A stretch of 64,000 nucleotides of DNA. Source: Fuchsiella alkaliacetigena (GTDB taxonomy: Bacteria > Bacillota > Halanaerobiia > Halobacteroidales > Acetohalobiaceae). The DNA lies in assembly GCF_023227765.1 (NCBI RefSeq), contig NZ_JALKBZ010000007.1, forward strand, positions 28,219-92,218, in the 5' to 3' direction. Every line of letters starts with the position of its first letter. The stretch's first letter is position 1. Position numbers and translations under genes: made by a program. The notes beneath the pieces are model-generated. The model made no database searches. It was not told the origin of the DNA and saw only the letters and a list, made by a program, of their open reading frames with translations. Positions 26,946 through 37,002 of the stretch are shown one piece after another.

Positions 26946-28487
26946 GTGAATAATAATAAAACCGAGAAAGTGCTAGAAATAGAAGACTTATTAAATATAG
27001 GGATTGCTCTCACTGCCGAAAGAGATCATAATAAGCTACTAGAGATGATTTTATCGGCAGCTCGCAGAATTACCAAAGCTGATGCGGGAACACTATTTTT
27101 ACTTGAAAATAATGAACTGGTCTTTAAAATAATTCATAATGAAACTTTAAATATTTTTAAAGACAATAGTAAAGAAGAAATAGAGCTACCTAATGTTCCC
27201 TTAGTTAAAGAGAATGTAGCTGCTTATGTTGCTTTAACTAAAGAAAGTGTCAATATTCCTGATGTATATAATTCCACTAGATTTAACTTTTCTGGGCCTA
27301 AAAAATATGATCAGATTACTGGTTATAAAACTAGTTCCATGTTGGTAATCCCTTTAAAAGATCACCAAGAACAAGTTATTGGAGTTTTACAGTTAATTAA
27401 TGCTCAGGATGAAACTAGAGAAGTAGTTCCTTTCGCTCCCTACTTTGAAAAGGTAATCTCTTCTTTAGCTTCTCAAGCAGCAATAACTATCTCCAACGCT
27501 AAGTTTTTAGCTGCTATTGAAAACCTATTAGATTCATTTGTTAAAGTAATGGCTACTGCTATTGATGCTCGTACTCCTTATAATGCTAATCACACTCGAC
27601 GAGTAGCTAAAATGACAGAAAAATTAATAGAACTAATTAACCACTCTACTAAGGGTAGCCTAGCCTCTGAACACTTTGATCAACAGCGCACTGATCAATT
27701 AATAATGGCAGCTTGGTTGCACGATATAGGTAAAATTGCTATTCCTTTAAAAGTAATGAACAAATCTTCTCGGCTAGAAGATAGACTGGAGTTAGTACTT
27801 CAGCGCCTAGACTACATAGCTGCTAAAGCTGAAGCCGATTATTTGCGAAATAAGTCAGAAAGTTCAAACAATAAATCTTTACGAAAAAAATATCTACAAA
27901 AACTAGATACCATTAAAGAAGCCAAAAACTTAATAATTACCGCTAATGATCCTTCAGTATTTGTAAGTGAAGATATGATTGAAAGGTTGAAAAAGATAGC
28001 CAATCTAAACTATACTGATAGTTCAGGTGAAGTTCAACCTTGGCTTAAAGAAAATGAGCTGCACAACTTAAGCGTTGCTAAGGGAACTCTTACTGAACAG
28101 GAACGAGAATTAATGGAACACCACGTAGAGTTAGCTGGGCAAATTTTAGAACTAATTCCTTTTCCCGAAGAGTTAGCGCAGGTTCCTGACTGGGTGGTAC
28201 AACACCATGAGTTTTTAGATGGAGAGGGCTATCCAAAACAGTTAGTAGGAACAGAAATTTCCTTAGAAGGTAGAGTCCTAACTTTAGTAGATATTTTTGA
28301 TGCCTTAACTGCTGCTGATCGTCCTTATAAGCAGCCCCTCTCCGTTGATAAAGCCTTAAATATCCTAGCCAGTATGACTAACGAAGGTAAGTTGGATGCT
28401 GAACTCTTTTCGATCTTTAGGCAAGGCCAGGTTTGGACTTGCTTAAATGAAGAAGATGAAGATATATATAACTTGAAAATCTTTTAG
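26946..28487 (+). CDS. GAF domain HD-GYP phosphodiesterase
   Basis: 513 aa from GTG 26946 (AAAGGAG upstream; a TTG at 26922 would put the ribosome-binding site inside the gene). Residues about 15-195 are a GAF sensor domain (ADAGTLFLLENNELVFKIIHN). HD-GYP follows with HTRRVAKMTEKL, AWLHDIGKIAIP and HHEFLDGEGYP. About 110 residues, partly coiled-coil, separate HDIGK from the HHE-GYP segment, longer than usual. Expected to hydrolyse cyclic di-GMP in response to a small ligand or redox signal. First gene of the cluster. Confidence 0.88.
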   Translation: MNNNKTEKVLEIEDLLNIGIALTAERDHNKLLEMILSAARRITKADAGTLFLLENNELVFKIIHNETLNIFKDNSKEEIELPNVPLVKENVAAYVALTKESVNIPDVYNSTRFNFSGPKKYDQITGYKTSSMLVIPLKDHQEQVIGVLQLINAQDETREVVPFAPYFEKVISSLASQAAITISNAKFLAAIENLLDSFVKVMATAIDARTPYNANHTRRVAKMTEKLIELINHSTKGSLASEHFDQQRTDQLIMAAWLHDIGKIAIPLKVMNKSSRLEDRLELVLQRLDYIAAKAEADYLRNKSESSNNKSLRKKYLQKLDTIKEAKNLIITANDPSVFVSEDMIERLKKIANLNYTDSSGEVQPWLKENELHNLSVAKGTLTEQERELMEHHVELAGQILELIPFPEELAQVPDWVVQHHEFLDGEGYPKQLVGTEISLEGRVLTLVDIFDALTAADRPYKQPLSVDKALNILASMTNEGKLDAELFSIFRQGQVWTCLNEEDEDIYNLKIF

Positions 28488-28507
28488 CTAAAAGGTGGGA
28501 AAAAATA

Positions 28508-30490
28508 ATGCGTAAGCGATATGCTGCTTTAGCCTTAATTATTACAGTTATCTATTTACTATTACGAATAATTGGCTTTGCCTGGATTGAAAACTTAGAA
28601 TTAGTAACTCTTAACTTTAGAACTAGAATGCGCGGCGAACTTGAACAACCCGAAGAAGTAAAGATAGTAGCCATTGACGACCGTAGTTTATCAGCTCTTT
28701 ATTATGATGAACAGAACCCTTGGCCCTGGACTAGAGATGTTTACGCAAAGCTTATTAAGCAACTAGATCAAGGCAATGCTAGCAGCATCGGCATAGATGT
28801 TTCTTTCGATACTCTAAATCCTAATGATAGAGAAGGTGACTTTCTTTTTGCTGAAAGCTTATTTATGAACCCCCAGGTAACTATTGGTAGTTACCTAATC
28901 AACGATGAAGAGGAGTTTGCAGCCTTAGCTCCTGCTTATCAACAACAGTTAGTTGATAATGCCGACCATTTAAAGTTCCGTTATCAGCTGACTAATCTTC
29001 CGGAGCACTCTATTCCTGAATTTTTTTCTCCTTATTTAGTAGTCCCGCCCGAAGACTTATTTCGGAATAGCGCCTGGGCCTACGGTACTTACGAGGTAGG
29101 GATGCCCGGTGAAGACGGAATGTATCGCAGTATCCCTTTAGTTATGCAAGAGAAATACTTTAGCGAAGCAGAGCAAAGGTCTTTAACTTTATTACCTAAT
29201 CTAGGCTTGCTAACTCTAGCTGCTCACTTTGATCTAGAACCAGGAGATTATACTCTGGACCTAGGAAATCAAAAAATATACTTAGGGGATAAAAGAAATA
29301 TCCCTGTTGATAAGCACGGCTACTTCACTCTTAATTACTATGGGAGCACAGCCTTTGAAGAGATATCAGTAATCGATGTCTTAAATATGGAAGAAGAGCA
29401 GCTCAAAGAAATATTTGCAGACAAAGTAGTTTTAATTGGGCATACGGCCCAGGCTAAGGGGCTTTTCGATTTAAGACCAACCCCTTTTAATCGTAATGAA
29501 GCTGGAGTGCAAATTCATGCTACTTTAATTCAAAACATACTTGAAGAAAACTACTTTCAACGTGTTCCTTTCTGGGTAAATTTATTAGTGATCTTTTCTT
29601 TGGTCTTTATAGCTGCTAATTTATTACTACTATCTAACTTAAAAGTAAGTATTTTTTCTGCTTTAATCTTTATTGGAGTCTTTAACATAGTTAACTATTG
29701 GCTCTTTTTAAATAATATCTGGCTTGATTTATTCTATCCTAACCTAGTCTTAATTCTCTTTTTACTATATAATGTAATTACTAAGGTCTATCAAGAAAAT
29801 AAAGAAAGAATACAAACTAAAGACTTCTTTTCTAGGTATGTACCTGCTCCTGTGGTACAGACTATTTTAGAAGATCCTACTCAGATTAACCTGGGTGGCA
29901 AGGAAATGGAAATTACCGTTTTATTTAGCGATATTATTGGCTTTACCAAAATTTCTGAACAACTGACTCCTACGGAATTAGTGCGCTTGCTCAATGAGTA
30001 CTTTACAGAGATGACTGAAATCATTATGAAGGAATACGGCGGCACTCTGGATAAATTTATTGGCGACGCTATTATTGCCATTTTTGGGGCCCCTTTCCCT
30101 CGCAATGATGACCCTCTAAGAGCTGTTCAAGCTGCTTTAGCTATGAAGAAAAAAAGTGATGAATTACAGCAAAAGTGGCAGGAAAGAGGGGAGAATATCA
30201 CCTTTGATATAGGAATTGGAGTTAACACCGGGCCCGCTGTAGTAGGAAACATAGGCTCTCCAGAACGAATCAACTATACCTGTATTGGAGATTCAGTAAA
30301 TGTAGGAGCTCGTCTAGAGTCTGCTACTCGTAAGACTAATTCTTCAATCTTAATTAGCTCTTCAACTTATGAACAGGTAAAGGGTCACTTTATCTGCGAA
30401 GAGATCCCCAATTTAACTGTCAAAGGCAAGAGTGAGTCGCTTACAGTCTACAAGGTCATTGACAAAAAAGAGTCTGCTAAACTAGATTAA
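28508..30490 (+). CDS. CHASE2-domain adenylate cyclase
   Basis: 660 aa. One N-terminal transmembrane helix, an extracytoplasmic CHASE2 domain (about 35-345, with VKIVAIDDRSL, WPWTRDVYAKLI and KVVLIGHTAQAKGLFD), then three transmembrane helices (about 350-430) and a class III cyclase domain. The cyclase has both metal aspartates (LFSDIIGF; FIGDAI) and LDKFIGD plus NYTCIGDSVN, the Lys/Asp pair that favours ATP over GTP. It probably makes cAMP in response to an envelope signal. The gap to the gene before is 20 bases and to the FecR gene 36. Confidence 0.9.
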   Translation: MRKRYAALALIITVIYLLLRIIGFAWIENLELVTLNFRTRMRGELEQPEEVKIVAIDDRSLSALYYDEQNPWPWTRDVYAKLIKQLDQGNASSIGIDVSFDTLNPNDREGDFLFAESLFMNPQVTIGSYLINDEEEFAALAPAYQQQLVDNADHLKFRYQLTNLPEHSIPEFFSPYLVVPPEDLFRNSAWAYGTYEVGMPGEDGMYRSIPLVMQEKYFSEAEQRSLTLLPNLGLLTLAAHFDLEPGDYTLDLGNQKIYLGDKRNIPVDKHGYFTLNYYGSTAFEEISVIDVLNMEEEQLKEIFADKVVLIGHTAQAKGLFDLRPTPFNRNEAGVQIHATLIQNILEENYFQRVPFWVNLLVIFSLVFIAANLLLLSNLKVSIFSALIFIGVFNIVNYWLFLNNIWLDLFYPNLVLILFLLYNVITKVYQENKERIQTKDFFSRYVPAPVVQTILEDPTQINLGGKEMEITVLFSDIIGFTKISEQLTPTELVRLLNEYFTEMTEIIMKEYGGTLDKFIGDAIIAIFGAPFPRNDDPLRAVQAALAMKKKSDELQQKWQERGENITFDIGIGVNTGPAVVGNIGSPERINYTCIGDSVNVGARLESATRKTNSSILISSSTYEQVKGHFICEEIPNLTVKGKSESLTVYKVIDKKESAKLD

Positions 30491-30526
30491 CTTAGTCAGT
30501 TTAAACTTGCGAAAGGAATGATCGAT

Positions 30527-33500
30527 ATGCTGCGTTTTAATTTCAAAGCTATGTTTTTAATTATATTATTAGTTCTAGCCTGCTCAACAATGAATACATA
30601 TGCTGCCAATGAGATAGCAGTTAGTACTGATAAAACAGAGCTTCAACCCCAAGAAGAAGTTGAGGTCTTTATTGAGCTTTTAACTGAGGATGGAGAAACT
30701 TTTAAAGAGGATACTACTCTATCTGTTGATATCTCCGCTGGCAGCATAGCTGAACCGGAAATCTTAGACGAAGGCTTGAATATCGAAGCCGGACAAGGGA
30801 GCTTTACCTATATCGCTCCGGAGGATAGTGAAGATATTGATATTTATATTAGTGACCCCAAGACTGAGCTTTCTGCTCAGCATTCCTTAGAGGTCATTGC
30901 TAAAGAAATAGTAGAGGAACAGATAGCTGATCAGATAGTAGTCAGTACTAAAAAAACTGAAATCCAAGCAAGCGAAGAAGTTGAGGTCTTTATTGAGCTT
31001 TTAACTGAGAATGGAGAAACTTTTAAAGAGGATACTACTCTATCTGTTGACATCTCCGCTGGCAGCATAGCTGAACCGGAAATCTTAGACGAAGGCTTGA
31101 ATATCGAAGCTGGACAAGGTAGCTTTACCTATATCGCTTCGGAGGATAGTGAAGATGTTGATATTTCTATTAGTGACCCAAAGACTGAGCTTTCTGCTCA
31201 GCATTCCTTAGAGGTCATTGCTAAAGAAATAGTAGAGGAACAGATAGCTGATCAGATAGTAGTCAGTACTAAAAAAACTGAAATCCAAGCAAGCGAAGAA
31301 GTTGAGGTCTTTATTGAGCTTTTAACTGAGGATGGAGAAACCTTTAAAGAGGATACTACTCTATCTGTTGACATCTCCGCTGGCAGCATAGCTGAACCGG
31401 AAATCTTAGACAAAGGATTGAATATCGAAGCTGGACAAGGGAGCTTTACCTATATCGCTTCGGAGGATGTTGAAAATGTTGATATCTCTATCACTGACCC
31501 CGAGACTGAAGTTTCTGCTCAACATTCCTTAGAAGTCATTGCTAAAGAAATAGTGGAGGAACAGATAGCTGATCAGATAATAGTCAGCACTGAAGAAACT
31601 GAAATCCAAGCAAGCGAAGAAGTTGAGGTCTTTATTGAAATCTTAGATGAAAATAAGAATATTTTCAAAGAAGATTCAAATATATTTATCAGACTATCTA
31701 AAGGCAAGGTGGCTAAACCAGAAATTTTAACCGAAGGACTAACTATAGAAGAAGGACAAGGTAGTTTTACTTATACTGCTCCAGATGAAGCAGGTGAAGT
31801 AAGCATTTTAATAATCGACTCAGAAACTAATCTTTCTACTCGACATTCATTAGAAATTATTGAAGAAGCTGCAATCGAAGACTGGCAAGAAGAGCTAGCT
31901 ATAATAAGTAGTGTACAAGGAAATGCTGCCTTAAAATCACCTGAAAAAGAAACCTGGTCTGCCATTACAGCTGATACTGAAGTTTCCGAAGGAACTATCA
32001 TTAAAACTTGGGATAATTCTTGGGTAACTTTAGAGTTATTTGATGGCTCAGAGCTAATTATAGAGCCTTTAAGTACAGTCAGTATTGAAGCACTAAAAAG
32101 TTCTACTGAAAAACCCGATACCAAGCGTAGTGCTTTTAAGGTTTTGGCAGGAAATGTACTAGCTGAAGCTAGAGGATATATTGAACAGGGAGCTAGATTT
32201 GAAATTGAAAGCCAGTCTACAGCTGCTGGAGTACGAGGAACCTTTTTTGAATATACTTCTAGTTTAGATGGAAAGGATGAAGTAACAGTTTATGAAGGTT
32301 CAGTAAACTTTGAATATCCTGAGCAAAACTTTTCAACTGCTGTTGCTGAAGGAGAAAGAGTTAGCGTTTCTACTATCGACTTTGTTACTCCCAGTATTAT
32401 AGAGCACGATATTACTCCTGAAATGCGTAGAGAAACTTTAGCTAAGGAACAGGAGGCTGCTAGAGAAAAAGAAGTAGAAGAGATAGATGAGGAAGAAATA
32501 GAGGAAGAAGAGGTAGTAGATGAAGATCGCGAAAGATTAGGCAGATTTACTCCTAGCCAAGCTAATCTTTCTTTCGGCTCTCGTCTTTTTGATGATGATT
32601 TATACTTAGGCTTTGGTTTGCAGCCTGAATTTGAAGAGTTTTTAAGTCCTAATCTGAGCTTTGGTCTTGATCTAATACTTTACCAAGACCCGATCAGGGA
32701 AGGACTCACCTTAACTCCTGGTCAAGAAGATGTAAGATTAACTAATCCTTTTAACTGGATAGAGTACGATGGCGACTATGCTTATCTAAATTATGGTGAT
32801 CTAGAAAATATAAGCTATGGTTACGGACTGCTTTTTGGTAATTATTCCAAAGATAATGCTAAGGGAATTCAAGTAGGAGCTAATGATATATCTAAGTATG
32901 ACCTAGATTTCAGGTTTTTAATACCTATGGATATCAGGTCTATTTATCCTTGGTATACTGAAAGTACATCTACTTTATATTCAGCTAGAGTAAGTTCAGA
33001 TTTCAAAGCAAAGAATATTCCCTTTGAGGCTGGAGTAACTACTGTAGCTGACTTCAATTCCGAGCTGGAAGAACTTGAAGTACCTCAATGGGGGTTAGCA
33101 GCTGATATAAGTATCCCTATGGTCTCTTTAGCAGAACCTTACTTAGAAGTATCTACTTTGGACGGTTTGGGTTCAGGTAGCGAAATAGGAGTTAGAGGAG
33201 ATTTTTGGGATCGCTTTTGGCATCAGTCCGGGATAAGATTTGTAGGCCAAGGTTTTATTCCTAACTACTTTGGTAATGACTATGAAGACTCTAAGGAAAA
33301 TAGCTTAGCCGAAGACTCAACTATCTCAGCTAGCAGAAAACTACCTACTAATGCAAGGGAAGATTATCCTTCGACAGTGGGTGCTTATTCTAAGCTGGGT
33401 ATTAACTTTAATATGTTAAGCTTTGAGCTAGGCTATGAAGTATATAAGTCTAATAGAGAAGAAGCACCCATACTAACTTCAAACTTAAATGTAGATACTT

Positions 33501-33721
33501 CTCAGTTACTGATTCTACCTAAGATTAGTGCCGGTTTTAAATATCGACAACCAAACTTCAACCAAGAGGCTGATAATCTATTATTTAATGAAAACACAAG
33601 GTTTTCTTGGTATTTAGCTTATCCTCTTCAAGCAGGAAGCTATATTACTTTAAACAATACCTATACTCCTGAAAAAGAGACTAGCTTCACCAGAGAAATC
33701 GGCTTTCAGATGAGATTTTAA
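30527..33721 (+). CDS. FecR-domain protein with tandem repeats and C-terminal beta-barrel
   Basis: 1064 aa from ATG 30527 (AAAGGA nine bases upstream). Signal peptide to about residue 27; four repeats of 107 residues resembling Ig-like domains; a FecR domain (SSVQGNAALKSPEKETW, DGSELIIEPLSTVSI, AAGVRGTFFEYTS); a very acidic segment near 650; then about 370 residues of amphipathic strands ending EIGFQMRF, typical of an outer-membrane barrel. FecR and CHASE2-cyclase genes co-occur in other bacteria. I infer an envelope protein working with the cyclase. Repeats 1-3 are nearly identical. Confidence 0.78.
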   Translation: MLRFNFKAMFLIILLVLACSTMNTYAANEIAVSTDKTELQPQEEVEVFIELLTEDGETFKEDTTLSVDISAGSIAEPEILDEGLNIEAGQGSFTYIAPEDSEDIDIYISDPKTELSAQHSLEVIAKEIVEEQIADQIVVSTKKTEIQASEEVEVFIELLTENGETFKEDTTLSVDISAGSIAEPEILDEGLNIEAGQGSFTYIASEDSEDVDISISDPKTELSAQHSLEVIAKEIVEEQIADQIVVSTKKTEIQASEEVEVFIELLTEDGETFKEDTTLSVDISAGSIAEPEILDKGLNIEAGQGSFTYIASEDVENVDISITDPETEVSAQHSLEVIAKEIVEEQIADQIIVSTEETEIQASEEVEVFIEILDENKNIFKEDSNIFIRLSKGKVAKPEILTEGLTIEEGQGSFTYTAPDEAGEVSILIIDSETNLSTRHSLEIIEEAAIEDWQEELAIISSVQGNAALKSPEKETWSAITADTEVSEGTIIKTWDNSWVTLELFDGSELIIEPLSTVSIEALKSSTEKPDTKRSAFKVLAGNVLAEARGYIEQGARFEIESQSTAAGVRGTFFEYTSSLDGKDEVTVYEGSVNFEYPEQNFSTAVAEGERVSVSTIDFVTPSIIEHDITPEMRRETLAKEQEAAREKEVEEIDEEEIEEEEVVDEDRERLGRFTPSQANLSFGSRLFDDDLYLGFGLQPEFEEFLSPNLSFGLDLILYQDPIREGLTLTPGQEDVRLTNPFNWIEYDGDYAYLNYGDLENISYGYGLLFGNYSKDNAKGIQVGANDISKYDLDFRFLIPMDIRSIYPWYTESTSTLYSARVSSDFKAKNIPFEAGVTTVADFNSELEELEVPQWGLAADISIPMVSLAEPYLEVSTLDGLGSGSEIGVRGDFWDRFWHQSGIRFVGQGFIPNYFGNDYEDSKENSLAEDSTISASRKLPTNAREDYPSTVGAYSKLGINFNMLSFELGYEVYKSNREEAPILTSNLNVDTSQLLILPKISAGFKYRQPNFNQEADNLLFNENTRFSWYLAYPLQAGSYITLNNTYTPEKETSFTREIGFQMRF
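30614..31870 (+). repeat. Four tandem 321-bp coding repeats
   Basis: The marker GAAGTTGAGGTCTTTATTGA recurs at 30656, 30977, 31298 and 31619, spacing exactly 321 bases (107 codons). Units 1 to 3 differ at few positions, including silent ones; unit 4 is clearly diverged. The near-identity indicates recent duplication or gene conversion, and copy number may vary between strains. Confidence 0.95.
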
Positions 33722-33723
33722 CT

Positions 33724-33757
33724 CAAAAAAGCGGGGAATGCTCCCCCGCTTTTTTTA
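33724..33757. terminator. Bidirectional terminator between the FecR gene and uvrA
   Basis: AAAAAAGCGGGG, loop AATGCT, then CCCCCGCTTTTTTT: a strong GC stem with A and T tracts on its two sides. It serves both the plus-strand cluster and the convergent uvrA gene. Confidence 0.92.
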
Positions 33758-33770
33758 TTTAACCTTAACC

Positions 33771-36584
33771 TTAATGCTCTAGTACGTTCTGCAAAAACTG
33801 ACCGGTATAGGAGGACTCAACTTGCGCTACCTCTTCGGGAGTTCCGGTAGCAATTACTTCTCCTCCGTACTCGCCTCCTTCGGGCCCTAAGTCAATAATA
33901 TAATCAGCCGATTTAATCACATCTAAATTATGCTCAATCACAATAATAGTATTTCCTTTATCTCTTAAGCGCTTCAATACCTCTAAAAGCCGCTTCACAT
34001 CGGCAAAATGCAGCCCCGTAGTCGGTTCATCCAGAATATAAACGGTATTCCCGGTACTCCGCTTGCCTAGCTCCGAAGATAGTTTAACTCGCTGTGCTTC
34101 TCCCCCAGAAAGAGTAGTCGAAGGCTGTCCTAAGCGAATATAGCCCAAACCTACATCATAAAGAGTCTGCAAACGCCGCTTAATCTTAGGAATATGCTCA
34201 AAGAAATCCAAGGCTTCTTCTACTGTCATATCCAACACATCAGCAATATTCTTACCTTTATATCTAATCTCCAAGGTCTCCTGATTATAGCGCTGCCCTT
34301 CACAGACCTCACAAGGCACATAGATATCGGAAAGAAAGTGCATATCGATTTTAATAATCCCGTCCCCACTACAGGCTTCACAGCGACCACCTTTCACATT
34401 AAAACTAAAACGGCCCTTCTGATAGCCGCGCTGCTTAGCTTCAGGCGTCTGGGCAAAGGTTTCCCGAATATAATCGAAGACTTTAGTATAGGTAGCCGGA
34501 TTAGAGCGAGGAGTTCGGCCAATAGGCGATTGATCGATAGTAATTACTTTATCCACCTCTTCTATACCTAATACCTCCTGGTGAATACCCGGTTTTTCCT
34601 TAGACTTATAAAACTCCTGCTTTAATCTTTTATTGAGAATCTCATTAACTAAAGTACTTTTACCGGAACCAGAAACTCCAGTTACACAGTTAAAGACACC
34701 TAAAGCGATCTCCACATCTATCTCTTTTAAGTTATGCTGGGCCGCCCCTTTGATCTCCAAAAACTTACCATTAGTTTGCTGCCGCTCTTTCGGAACAGAA
34801 ATCTTCTTTTCACCAGCTAAATACTGCCCTGTCAAGGACTCTTCTACTGCGGTAATATCCTCTACCTGGCCCTGAGCTACTATCTCTCCTCCTTTTTTCC
34901 CAGCTCTGGGCCCGAGATCAATAACATGATCAGCAGCCCGAATAGTCTCTTCATCATGCTCAACTACCAAAACTGTATTTCCTAAGTCTCTTAACTCCTT
35001 GAGAGTATTAATTAACCGAGCATTATCACGCTGATGAAGTCCAATACTAGGCTCGTCCAAGATATAAAGCACTCCCACCAAGCTAGAACCGATCTGAGTA
35101 GCTAACCTAATCCGCTGTGCTTCTCCTCCGGAAAGGGTGCTAGCAGCTCGACTGAGATTGAGATAGTTTAAACCAACATTATCTAAAAAGCGCAACCGTT
35201 CTCGAATCTCTTTTAAGATCTGCCCACCAATTAATTGATCCCTTTCAGCTAACTCCACCTCCGTAAAGAAGTTAAGAGCCTCCTCAATAGACATCTCCGT
35301 AATCTCAATAATCGATTTGCCGCCAAAGGTCACCGCTAGGCTTTCCGGCTTCAAGCGCTGGCCTGTACAGTCAGGACAGTTGCGAATACTCATATATTTC
35401 TCCAGCCTTTTTCTACCTTTATCGGAAGCCTCTCTTAACTTCCGCTGCAAATAACCAATTATCCCTTTAAAGCTAGTTTCGTGCAGCCGCGTCCGATTAT
35501 AACGATTAGTATACTTAAACTTCAACTTCCGGGGAGTACCATAGAGTAACAGTTCAATAGTCTCCTGCTCTAAATCTTTTAAAGGAGTATCTAAGCTGAA
35601 GTTATACTCTGCTGCTAAAGCTGCCAGTAACTGCGGATAATACTTACTTCTAGTTCTCCGCCAAGGAATAATAGCCCCTTCATTTAAAGACTGCTGCTGA
35701 TCTAAGATAAACTCCGGGTCAAACTCCCGTTTACTCCCTAAGCCATCACAGGTAGCACAGGCCCCATAGGGACTATTAAAAGAAAACATCCGCGGAGTCA
35801 ACTCCTCTAGATTAATTCCACAGTCAGGACAAGCAAAGTTTTCACTAAAGAGCAGCTCTTCTCCTTCGATCAAGTCCACAATTACTAAACCATCAGCTAA
35901 ATCCAAAGCTGTCTCCAAGGAGTCTGCCAAGCGCTCCTTAACTCCTTCCTTAATAAGCAACCTATCAACCACTACTTCTATCCGATGCCACTGATACTTA
36001 TCCAGATTAATCTCTTCGCTTAATTCTCTAATTTGACCGTTAACTCGCACCCGAACATAACCCTGCCGCTGTATATCGGCCAAAAGATCCTGATGCTCTC
36101 CTTTACGGTCTCTAACCACCGGGGCTAAAATCTGCACCTTAGTCCGTTCTTCTAACTCCAACACCTGCTCTACAATCTCATCTATAGTCTGCGAAGAAAT
36201 CTCTTCTCCACACTGCGGACAGTGAGGCTGTCCAATTCTAGCGTATAAAAGACGCAAATAATCATAAATCTCCGTCACCGTCCCTACAGTAGAACGAGGA
36301 TTCTGGCTAGTAGTCTTTTGATCAATGGAAATTGAAGGCGATAGACCTTCAATATACTCCACCTTCGGCTTCTCCATCTGCCCTAAAAACTGACGAGCAT
36401 AAGCAGATAAAGACTCCACATAACGTCGCTGTCCTTCGGCATAAATAGTATCAAAGGCCAAAGATGACTTACCAGAACCACTCAGTCCAGTCATCACCAC
36501 CAGTTCATCTCTAGGAATCTCTACATTTACTTCCTTTAAATTGTGTTCCGCTGCTCCTTTGACAATAATTTTATCTTTAGCCAT
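33771..36584 (-). CDS. uvrA: Excinuclease ABC subunit A
   Basis: 937 aa. Two ABC ATPase halves: Walker [15 protein letters not shown] near residue 35 and [13 protein letters not shown] in the second half; signature motifs [12 protein letters not shown] and [12 protein letters not shown]; zinc ligands CPQCG, CPDCG and [14 protein letters not shown]. It scans DNA for lesions with UvrB. No stop-proximal truncation. Upstream lies a leader block also found before the nicotinate phosphoribosyltransferase gene. Confidence 0.97.
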   Translation of the reverse strand: MAKDKIIVKGAAEHNLKEVNVEIPRDELVVMTGLSGSGKSSLAFDTIYAEGQRRYVESLSAYARQFLGQMEKPKVEYIEGLSPSISIDQKTTSQNPRSTVGTVTEIYDYLRLLYARIGQPHCPQCGEEISSQTIDEIVEQVLELEERTKVQILAPVVRDRKGEHQDLLADIQRQGYVRVRVNGQIRELSEEINLDKYQWHRIEVVVDRLLIKEGVKERLADSLETALDLADGLVIVDLIEGEELLFSENFACPDCGINLEELTPRMFSFNSPYGACATCDGLGSKREFDPEFILDQQQSLNEGAIIPWRRTRSKYYPQLLAALAAEYNFSLDTPLKDLEQETIELLLYGTPRKLKFKYTNRYNRTRLHETSFKGIIGYLQRKLREASDKGRKRLEKYMSIRNCPDCTGQRLKPESLAVTFGGKSIIEITEMSIEEALNFFTEVELAERDQLIGGQILKEIRERLRFLDNVGLNYLNLSRAASTLSGGEAQRIRLATQIGSSLVGVLYILDEPSIGLHQRDNARLINTLKELRDLGNTVLVVEHDEETIRAADHVIDLGPRAGKKGGEIVAQGQVEDITAVEESLTGQYLAGEKKISVPKERQQTNGKFLEIKGAAQHNLKEIDVEIALGVFNCVTGVSGSGKSTLVNEILNKRLKQEFYKSKEKPGIHQEVLGIEEVDKVITIDQSPIGRTPRSNPATYTKVFDYIRETFAQTPEAKQRGYQKGRFSFNVKGGRCEACSGDGIIKIDMHFLSDIYVPCEVCEGQRYNQETLEIRYKGKNIADVLDMTVEEALDFFEHIPKIKRRLQTLYDVGLGYIRLGQPSTTLSGGEAQRVKLSSELGKRSTGNTVYILDEPTTGLHFADVKRLLEVLKRLRDKGNTIIVIEHNLDVIKSADYIIDLGPEGGEYGGEVIATGTPEEVAQVESSYTGQFLQNVLEH

Positions 36585-37002
36585 CTCAATCTTCCTCCCT
36601 AATAATCTAAACTTCTATACTCATGCGCATCAACTTAATACATATTTTTCTAGTTGACTTGTTCCTTTATAGATACATTGTTGCACTTCGTGCAACAGTT
36701 AATAGTGTACAGTATATAAAAGGCCTAAGCAATTAAAGCATAAGATCAAAACCTTGGAACCACGAATCAACACTAATGAGCACGAATAAGTTCAAAACAT
36801 TAAAAAATAAAATTGTTTAGTTGATATTTTACTAAAATTTAGCTTAAGTTAACGCATATGACTTCTATCTAAAAACCTACTCCGCCTCACTTACTCAGTC
36901 AAAAAATAACCTCCCATAGTAATAATACTGTCGCTTTAAGACATGTCAAACAGGTTTTGAACTTATCTCTTAATCTATCCTTTATCATCTATCCTTTATC
37001 AT
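36585..37002. repeat. Intergenic repeats between uvrB and uvrA
   Basis: 418 bases, no credible ORF. 36632-36700 repeats the block at 10182-10250, with the hairpin GTTGCAC-TTC-GTGCAAC at 36680-36696. CGAATCAACACTAATGAGCA and CACGAATAAGTTCAAAAC follow. The right end is TCTATCCTTTATCATCTATC, the outer module of the CTGACTAA family, which begins exactly at the uvrB stop codon. Confidence 0.7.

Noticed and set aside
30614..31870. Regular repeats considered as a CRISPR array
   Set aside because: The units are 321 bases, in frame, coding and nearly identical throughout, with no spacers; they are protein repeats.
34194..34571. 125-codon plus-strand frame within uvrA
   Set aside because: It is antisense to conserved uvrA sequence, with no ribosome-binding site and no recognisable domain.
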